DNA of 64,000 nucleotides from Buddleja alternifolia (lineage: Eukaryota; Streptophyta; Magnoliopsida; Lamiales; Scrophulariaceae). Where the stretch lies: positions 28,088,480 through 28,152,479 of the forward strand of contig CM033397.1 in the NCBI GenBank assembly GCA_019426215.1, written 5' to 3'. Below, piece after piece: positions 56,606 through 64,000 of the stretch. Position 1 is the stretch's first letter. Every line of letters begins with the position of its first letter. The notes under the pieces were generated by a model, which saw nothing but the letters and a program-made list of their open reading frames with translations, searched no databases and had not been told where the DNA came from. The position numbers were made by a program, and so were the translations under genes.

Positions 56606-59600
56606 ATGACTTCAAATATATCCAAGCAACGAAAGTGAGATATAGGTTGGGACCATGGAGAGATGATAGATAACAATCATTTATGGACAAAGTGCAATTA
56701 TTGTGGGAAGGAGATGAAAGGCTCAGGCGTTTCACGACTGAAACAACATATTGCTGGTGGTTTTTCGAATGTTGAGAAGTGCTTAAAATGTTCAGTGGCT
56801 ATTTCGAAGGCTATGAGAGAGCATCTGGATAGTCAGAAAAAAGAAAATGAAGAAGTTATGGCACAAAAAGCGGCACTCAGAGAGACACTAATGGAACCTA
56901 TGCGGAAGAAACATGGTCTTGTTGATGAGTTTGTCAACTACGACGAGTCTGACGATGAGATATTTCCAAAAGAAAGGGAGTGCATAAATATCGCTATACA
57001 AAGATCCATTGAAAATGTACATGAAAATGAACTCGATCGTGTTAGAGGTGATTATCGAGGCTCATATCAAGGAGCAAGTTCATCCCGTCATGTCCAACAA
57101 AGAAATAAATACTTTGGTAGGAAGGACAATAATACATTTAAAACAAAGACAAACTCTTTCGGAAGAAAAACAAAGGGCTTGCGCATTGAAGAGATGGACC
57201 CTTCACTTTATAGAAATCAAGCATGCACTCAACAGAAGATACCAAATATTTGGAAAAGGAATCCCACTTTCAAGACTGCAAAACATGCCATAGGTAAATG
57301 ATTTATTTACAGCAATATTCCCTCAAATGCAGCTTCAAATATATATTATCAAGCTGCTATTGATGAAATTGCAAGGGCAGGTACCGGGGTGATAGGTCCA
57401 ACACCATATGAGATCACTGGACCTATTTTGGATGCTGAGATCGAAGAGATTCAACAGTATGTAAGTAGTTTTAAGAAAAAGTGGGAAGTTTATGGTGTGA
57501 CCATTATGTGTGACGGATGGAACTCGACAACAAAGTTATAAATCATTAACTTTTTGATATATTGTGACGGGAAAATTGTATTTCATAAGTCTGTTAATGC
57601 CTCGAGCCGTGATAAAGATGCAAACTACATATACAAGCTTATGGATGATGTTGTGGAGGAGATTGGTGAAAAGTATGTTGTTCAAGTGATAACTGATAAT
57701 GGTTCTAATTATAAGAAGGCAAGGGAAATTATTAATGAGAAAGCGAAAGCATTTGTATTGGACTCCTTGTGCTGCCCATTGCATCGACTTGATGCTGGAA
57801 GATTTTGCTGAGAAAACAACTGTGAAAGTTGTCATTGAGCAAGCAAAGAAGGTTTCAAATTTCATATATAATCATGGTAAGGTGCTTGATATCATGCGAA
57901 AATTCACTAATAGGAGAGAGCTCATCCGTCCTGGTATCACACGTTTTGCCACTAATTATATTTCAGTTAAAAGTATTCTTGAGCAAAAATCCAATTTACA
58001 AAGGATGTTCACCTCAGAAGAATGGTCTAAGAATTCAGCTAGCAGGGATCCATCTAGAAAAAAGATACAAGATATAATTCTGAACTCATCTTTTTGGGGT
58101 AGTATGGAACTTGTCTGTAATTTACATGCACCTGTTTCAAGGGTCCTGCGCCTTATGGATGGCGAGAAACAAGCTACAATGGGTTACATTTTTGAAGGAA
58201 TGAGGCGCAGCAAGTTGGCAATTGAAGCAGCTCTTCCAAGATCATACAAAAAGTATTGTGATATAATTGATCGGCGCTTAAACGATCAAATGATACGTGA
58301 TATACATCTTGCAGGTGACCTTTAATACATCTTTTTATTCACTTATTTCTTAATCTTGTAAAAACTTTTTATTGGTGTAACTTATTTTGATTGTTTTGAC
58401 ACAGCATACTATTTAAATCCTGCATATCACTATGAACTGGAACTTTCTCACAAGCAAGAGCTTTTAGATGCACTGAAGAAAGTGGTCCAAAAAATTGAGC
58501 CGACGAAAATATAGCTACACTTGCACTTTCTGAGGTATGTCTTGCTCATTTCATATTGTCGTAATCATGTGTTGTATTTCAATTTATATATTGGAGGATA
58601 TGCAACGAAATAAAGTTAAAAAATTTAGAAAAGTTTTTATGTCTAAATAATAACATTTTTTTATCTAAAGAAAATAAATTAAAAGAATATTATTTTTTCT
58701 TTTAGATCAAACTCAAAAAGTAAAATAAATTGTGAAATACTTTTTTCAATTCTTTTTATAATTTTTCTAGGTGGCTGATTTCAATAATGTGGCACAAATT
58801 CATAATGGAATTTAAATAATGGTCAACAAATCCAACTTTGAAATACTTACATGAATAATTTGACTTTCTTTTTATTCCTAGAGACTTAAATATATAAATT
58901 AAAAATAAGTCTATTTATGAATTATTTTATTGTAATGGGTTCGCATTTGGTTAGGACATACTTTTTTTGAATTATTTTAATTGATTAAATATATGTTCAT
59001 CTCACGTAGGGTAAATATTTTCGAGATGCCATGTATGGTTTTGCTGATTCCACAGCCATCAAAGGAAGAACAAAAACTGATCCAGGTATAAATTGGAATT
59101 GCCTATCTCCTTGAAAGTTATACCAATAAAAGTGTTAAAATGTTACTCCTATATTTGCAGCGGAGTGGTGGTTTACGTATGGTACTGATGCTCCTAACTT
59201 GAGGAAAGTGGCTTTGAAAATATTATCTCAAACATCCTCATCTAGTGGATGTGAAAGGAATTGGAGTACATTTGCATTGATACATACTAAAGTTCGTAAT
59301 CAGCTTAATTATCAAAAGTTGGAGAGATTGGTCTATGTCATTACAACATGAGACTGAAATTGCGTCATCTAATGAAGGATAAAAGAAAAGTTGATCGGGA
59401 ATTCCAGCCAATCGATTTAAGTCACATATTTGACGATGATGATGATGATATTTTGTCTGAATGGTTAGATGAACCAGGAGATGCACTTTTTGATGAATAT
59501 GATGATGATGGACAACCAGTTCGACCCAACACATTTTTAGCTACATGGGCTGAAAGGTTCAGTGGCCCTTCCAAACATGGTGAAGGATCAAATAAGGGGA

Positions 59601-59921
59601 CTCAGAAACTCTCAAATGTTGTTGATGTGATTGATGAAGATAGTGAAGAAAGCGGGTCTGATTTATTGATGATTGGAAAAACTGCCAAAAGAATTTCACG
59701 TATTGGAGATGACCAAGGTGGTTATGATGTTGGAGATGATAGTGGTTATGATGATATAAGTTATTTGAACACATCGAAAAATGTTGACAAAAATAAAGAT
59801 GATGGAGGCTCTTCCCAAGGAAATCATTCTTTAGCTACCAGGCATTTATTTCACTGAAGAACAATTTTTTGACCATGCCACTCAAGATGAAGATCATGGT
59901 AGTCGTCGATCAAAATGTTAA
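56606..59921 (+). pseudogene. hAT transposase (BED zinc finger, DUF659, hAT dimerisation)
   Basis: From ATGACTTCAAAT at 56606; an early TGA (56636) is followed in frame by the BED finger LWTKCNYCGKEMKGSGVSRL and KQHIAGG. Then come an acidic/basic linker and a DUF659-like core (PTPYEITGPILDAEIEEI, WEVYGVTIMCDGW with catalytic Asp, VQVITDNGSNYKKA with the second, CAAHCIDLMLEDF). Introns at 58315-58404 and about 58540-59009. The C-terminal exons hold YLNPAYHYEL, YFRDAMYGFAD, AEWWFTYG and LKILSQTSSSSGCERNWSTF, IHTKVRNQL (the hAT dimerisation motif with catalytic Glu region), then an Asp-rich acidic tail. Stops or shifts near 57302 (Trp to TGA), 57538, 57765, 58500, 59348 and 59840. It would be a cut-and-paste enzyme. 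Confidence 0.88.
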
Positions 59922-61187
59922 TGTTGCACTTTTCTATAATTTGCAGATTTTTTGAGAACTATGACAATATTTATATCAATTTTTCTATTTAGCAATAATA
60001 TTTTTTTATGATTTTATATTCACAATTTAAGTTATTAGAAATTTTTTGAGCATGTATTTTATGGATGATAAACTTGAACCCAACATTACCTCTTTTACTT
60101 TTTATGGATTTTGATCTACTACTAATAATGATCTTCTGTTATTTGACAATGGGAGGAACTCACATTTACATCTTTTCTGGCAATTCTAGCTTATTTCTAG
60201 TATTTTATAAGTTTTCTATAGCATTTTCGAAACATTTCCGAAACGTTTTCGATTTTTAACAACTCGAAACTTCTCATCGAAACGAAATTTTGATCCTTGG
60301 TTAAACTTATCACACACATTGGACATTCGGAGTCTTTTACTCACGTACTCTATGTTTTACTTATTTTCTTCCAGATGATCACTTAGATGAGATCGTGGAG
60401 ACTCATCAGGAACTGAGTGATGTCTTTTTTTTGAAGAAAAATTGGTCTTATATATCATTCAATCGTAAGTTTACAACGCCTGGAACAATATAATTCATAT
60501 CCACTCAAACGATGTAATAAGAACATCTGAAACACCAACTATCAAGTTCTTGAAGAGAACAAATCTTAAGAACTCACAAACGAACACAAGAAATTCTTGT
60601 GCAACTCCTATTCAAGAAGAGATGAAACTCTCATTCGAGAGAGAAAGCAAACTCTCATACGAGAGAGAAAATAAAATACTAAACAAAACATCTAAAATGT
60701 TATATAAAAACTTATGCATCACCAGTCTTCATCTCGTCAAATATGACTTTGCCTCTTTTGATCCATATCCGTCTCGACAGATTTGAAGATGTAATGTACA
60801 ACTTCAAAAAGGATGCTCCAACCCAACCTGCCGATGATGGTGGTCGTAACAGTGGTGAAGTAGACGACTGTTTCACCAAGCCATCGCCGGCGGAGGAAAA
60901 TAGAAGAAAACGAAGGTTGGGTTTAAAGAGAGATGGAAAGAGAGAGAGAGAAAGGTGAGCTGAGTGATGTCTGAATGCATTATCTTATAGATGTTGACTT
61001 TCCTTTTGAATTTTCATAGACTTAAGATTTCTTTAGGTTGTTTTTTCTTAAGATGATTAATCCATGTCTATTGAGAATACATGTTTAAGTGATTTTGGTC
61101 GTGAGTTTTTCCTAGTTTTAATTTTATTACAATTTGGCCTTGAGTTTGAAACCATTTTTGTGGTGAAGTTTGGGGTGTGACACGTGT

Positions 61188-62098
61188 CCTAAGTATTTTA
61201 AGAGGTTTTGTGTCGTGTCGTGTCGTAAATTTTTTAAGAATTTTCGTGTCTCATATTCGTATCGTGTCGAGTTCATGTCACAGTGTCCATGCATCAATGT
61301 TTGCTAGTTAAAGACTAAAATATCTCATTTTTAATTAAAAAAAGTTAACTTTCACTAAATAAAATAAACAAAATATCATCAGATGACATCATAATAAAAT
61401 AAATAATGAAGCATCCTCAATAAAAAATAAAATGGCAAAATTCATTTTGCCCCCTTCTACTATAGATACACCATCAAATACCCCCTTCTACTACTAAAAC
61501 TTTCAAACACCCCCTCCATTAAAATGCATCAAACACCCCCTTAACACATTGATAGACAAAAATACACTTGATTTAAAATGAACCTATCTAGTACAATCTA
61601 TCTAGTACTTTATTCCCTCTATGATTAACATTAGTTAATTTGATCCCAAATTTTATTTGAGGATATTCTTATTAAATTTGCAAGCTTTGAAATAATTATA
61701 AATTAAATAAATAAAACTATTTGCTATAATATAGACAGAATAAAGAATAAGTTTTAAATTGTTTCATGTAAATTTATATAACTAATTTATTATAAGTTTT
61801 TCTTTTAGAAAGAATTTAATAAATTTACTCTTCTTCTTTTTCTTTCGATAACTTAGTTGCATCAATAGATATTAGAAAACATTCTTGTTATTTTATGCTT
61901 TCTAATTTTGGTTGCATTTCAATAAAAGTAAATAACCAAATATAAGAATATTGTAATTAATATTTCTTGAACTATGTAAGCACGTGTTATTCACACAGTA
62001 GGATTAATTATACCAATTAAAGAAAGAGTAAAAAAGAGCTTACGACTAATTAACTTTTAAAAAAAATTATGCTCATAAATAAGTGTACACATGTCATA
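61188..62098. other. Unassigned AT-rich region
   Basis: Begins with GTGTCGTGTCGTGTCG repeats shared with the left flank of the solo LTR. At 61432-61545 there is CCCCCTTCTACTA-type sequence (ATTTTGCCCCC, AATACCCCC, AACACCCCC four times) resembling one terminus of a MITE, but no matching opposite terminus was found. No gene. Confidence 0.4.
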
Positions 62099-62103
62099 TA
62101 ATA

Positions 62104-63788
62104 TGTTGGTCCCAAGTGGCATACGAAAGGGTCTAAAAGGGGGGGTTGAATAGATCCTGAAATCTTTTTCCACTTCAAAAGATTTAGTACTGAAATTGTT
62201 TTTGGACGCTTGAAAAAGTAGACGCTTGAAAAGTCTAATGCTTGACTTAAGCGTTCACTTAAAATATAGGCGCTTTGGTGAAGCGTCTAATGAAGACTGT
62301 TTTTATAAAGTTAACTTAGATTTCAAGAATTGAATACTTTAACCAAGTAGGTTTGAGCGTTCACTTCTTTGATCAGTGTTAGCACAGCAGAATGATTTTT
62401 GTAGCCTTCTTTTAAAAGTTTTAGCGTCACAGAAAGTTTCTTAGTGCTTAGCGTTCGATTGTGTTTTACTTAATCAGTTTATGCAATGATATAATAGATA
62501 AAAGAATTGACTGAAAAGTAAATGACGCAATATTTGTAAGGTTCGTTGGGTGGTGTAATCCCAACTACGTCCTTCTTCTCCTCGAACACTTAGAGGCAAT
62601 CCACTAAGATGATTCTCAAAGAATCACACAGAATCTTCTACAAATTAGGGAGAGATGGATGTCGATGACTTGAGCTCCTTGATCACACAGATTTCTACTC
62701 CAAATCACTTCAATCCCCTTGCTTCTTTCACCCATAAATATTGCAAGTATCCAACTTCGACTTCACATAGATCGCGAGGCTTGGATAGGGATTTTTCTAA
62801 AAGGGTTTGTTTGATTTTGATGAAGTTCAAACAACTGGAAATATCTCAGTAGTAGTGTAGTTTCTTTGAAAAGAATGTTTGAGATATTGGGTTGACTGTC
62901 TCAGGATTTGATGAAAAATAAAGAGAATATTTTCTTAAGTATTCTGGCTTTTCTGAGAGTTTAAGGAATGAGACTTCAATGCAACAGCAATTTGGCTTAA
63001 TAATTGTTCTCGTTGTATTTTTGGCTTGTTGTTGAAGTTCTATTTATAGGCATTCTTGGAAAAAGTGTCCGTTTTACACATGCAAGGGCGCGTGTCTCTC
63101 ACTTCCGCGAGAGAACAACTTTTGTCCTTTTTTCTGAAAATCTGCTGCACAAAAGTTGGTCCTGCAGTCTTTGAATAGTTGACAGTCCAACAGGGTGGCT
63201 TCTCCGTACGTCTGAAAGTGCTTATCACATTTAATGCTCTTATCAGCATTTAATGCATTTGAAATAAATGCCTGTTAGTATTTAATGCTCTGAGAATATT
63301 TGCATTAAACTCTTTCCGATCTGACGCTTCAGGAGAATGTTTGTCATTTGATAGACGCTTCATTCATGAGCTGAAAGTTCCATTTAATCTGGAGGACTAT
63401 TTATTGTTTGGACGCTTGGAATAGTCTTCAGACTTCATTTAGAAGTGTACGCGCTTGAGACTTCAGTCTTTGTTACTTGACACCTCACTCAGAACATGTC
63501 AGGCGCTTAGAGTAAACTTCTTCAAACTTCATTCACTATTGATTTCTTGGACGCTTGAAGTCTTCAGATTTCGCTGTCTTGATAAGCTCACTCAGAAAGT
63601 ATCAAACGCTTAATCTAACCGACTTCTTGATCTAAGAATGTCAAAATTAAAAGATAAAATAGAGCCTATACATTTCTAATATTCAAACGCTTATACAAGT
63701 ATCTATGAAATTTAAGCGTACATAACTTTGGGGTCTAACAAAATTCCTAATTGTCATCATCAAAATCTTAACATGAAATTTCCTATCA
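62104..63788 (-). repeat. Solo LTR of a Sirevirus related to 25610-50481
   Basis: Begins TGTTGGTCCC and ends CCTATCA (plus-strand view) with its own duplication TAATA (62099-62103; 63789-63793), so it is a separate solo LTR. It follows the 1,526 bp LTRs closely up to about 63310, then diverges and is about 160 bp longer, with many more GACGCTT/GGCGCTT words (63313-63705). Confidence 0.93.
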
Positions 63789-64000
63789 TAATAAAAAGAC
63801 GATATGAATAGATTTATCACTTTAACTTAATAAGTAATATAATACTTAAAAAAATAAATGATTAGTTTTATAAAACACTAACAATGAATAACATGATTTA
63901 TCAATAGTTATTATATATAAAAGAATATATTGTATTGTTGTCCAAAAAACAAAAAGAATATACTGTATTAATAGTGATCATAAATATTTATGTGAGAATT

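Larger units (their letters stand above)
55477..60299 (+). mobile_element. hAT superfamily DNA transposon, 4.8 kb
   Basis: Terminal inverted repeats CAAGGATCAAAA(A/T)TTCGTTTC at 55477 and, complementary, ending at 60299 (20 of 21 bases). Flanks GTTAAACA (55469-55476) and GTTAAACT (60300-60307) match at 7 of 8 bases, the hAT duplication size. The left subterminal 200 bp is full of TTTCGG/CCGAAA and GAAAC/GTTTC words, the right one has GAAAC and CGAAACG words; such repeats bind hAT transposase. Codes for a BED-finger transposase, now broken. 55690-56600 and 59925-60220 are AT-rich and without signal. Confidence 0.92.
53382..61182. repeat. Second solo LTR (Tekay-like), about 2.97 kb, split by a hAT transposon
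   Basis: Starts TGTGACGCC at 53382 and ends GGGGTGTGACA at 61182, with the duplication CGTGT (53377-53381; 61183-61187). LTR sequence is 53382-55476 and 60308-61182. It resembles the solo LTR at 23109 in length, ends and general layout but not closely in sequence. It contains GGTACCACCGGGCGATAGTG and CCCCGAGTCCCCTGGC phrases near 55060, typical of Tekay-type LTRs as I recall them. ORFs inside (for example 53692-54009) look accidental. Confidence 0.8.

Noticed and set aside
61432..61545. CCCCCTTCTACTA-type sequence resembling a MITE end
   Set aside because: No opposite terminus or target duplication could be found, so only mentioned as sequence character.
62104..63788. Third LTR of the Sirevirus at 25610-50481
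   Set aside because: It has its own perfect TAATA duplication and a different 3' portion, so it is an independent solo LTR.
1..64000. CRISPR arrays, bacterial promoters, riboswitches, tRNA or rRNA genes
   Set aside because: The window is plant nuclear DNA; tandem repeats are minisatellite or LTR-derived, and the tRNA-like matches are primer-binding sites of retroelements.

Overview
This is nuclear DNA of a flowering plant, probably a eudicot. It is AT-rich and has plant spliceosomal introns, plant-type LTR retrotransposons, a PIF/Harbinger and a hAT transposon, MITEs, and a remnant of a plant pararetrovirus. No bacterial features, tRNAs or rRNAs were found. The only ordinary cellular gene recognised is a nine-exon quinolinate phosphoribosyltransferase gene (QPT, NAD synthesis) on the minus strand at 14.2-18.0 kb. 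It carries one frameshift and one nonsense codon, so it looks like a recent pseudogene.

Layout: (1) 1-11.9 kb: gag and protease remnants and the LTR of a Ty3/gypsy element with a tRNA-Asp primer site (minus strand). An 8.6 kb PIF/Harbinger transposon (2964-11580, TSD TTA) interrupts the LTR. Besides its DDE transposase it holds two different Myb/SANT-like genes and a GRF zinc-finger/membrane-anchor gene. (2) 11.9-13.0 kb: endogenous caulimovirid fragment (movement-protein domain, tRNA-Met-like primer site). (3) 13.0-19.3 kb: a 138 bp foldback hairpin, the QPT pseudogene with a MITE-within-MITE in its last-but-one intron, and another MITE. (4) 19.3-52.5 kb: a nest of elements. A degenerate chromovirus (19326-52520, plus strand) is split in its integrase by a 2.9 kb solo LTR (23109-50852, TSD ATATC). 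That LTR is split by a Sirevirus-type Copia element (25610-50481, minus strand, TSD AGTAT). The Sirevirus received two further insertions: a solo LTR (28143-29871, TSD CTCAC) in its large third ORF, and a tandem, shared-LTR array of a non-autonomous gag-protease Ty3 element (38943-48258, TSD GAGAT) in gag. (5) 52.5-64 kb: a second ~3 kb solo LTR (53382-61182, TSD CGTGT) interrupted by a hAT transposon (55477-60299, near-perfect 8 bp TSD), then a solo Sirevirus LTR (62104-63788, TSD TAATA).

Almost every element is dead, mostly through single-base nonsense changes that fit C-to-T decay of methylated DNA. The exception is the gag-protease ORF at 43952-46279, which is fully open and flanked by nearly identical LTRs. 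It is the youngest-looking element and has no polymerase of its own. The observations most worth following are this element and its tandem/deleted neighbour, the ~1,390-codon third ORF of the Sirevirus, the dense GACGCTT-type motif confined to that Sirevirus lineage, and the multi-gene Harbinger element. All assignments come from reading the sequence and from remembered family features; no database search was run.
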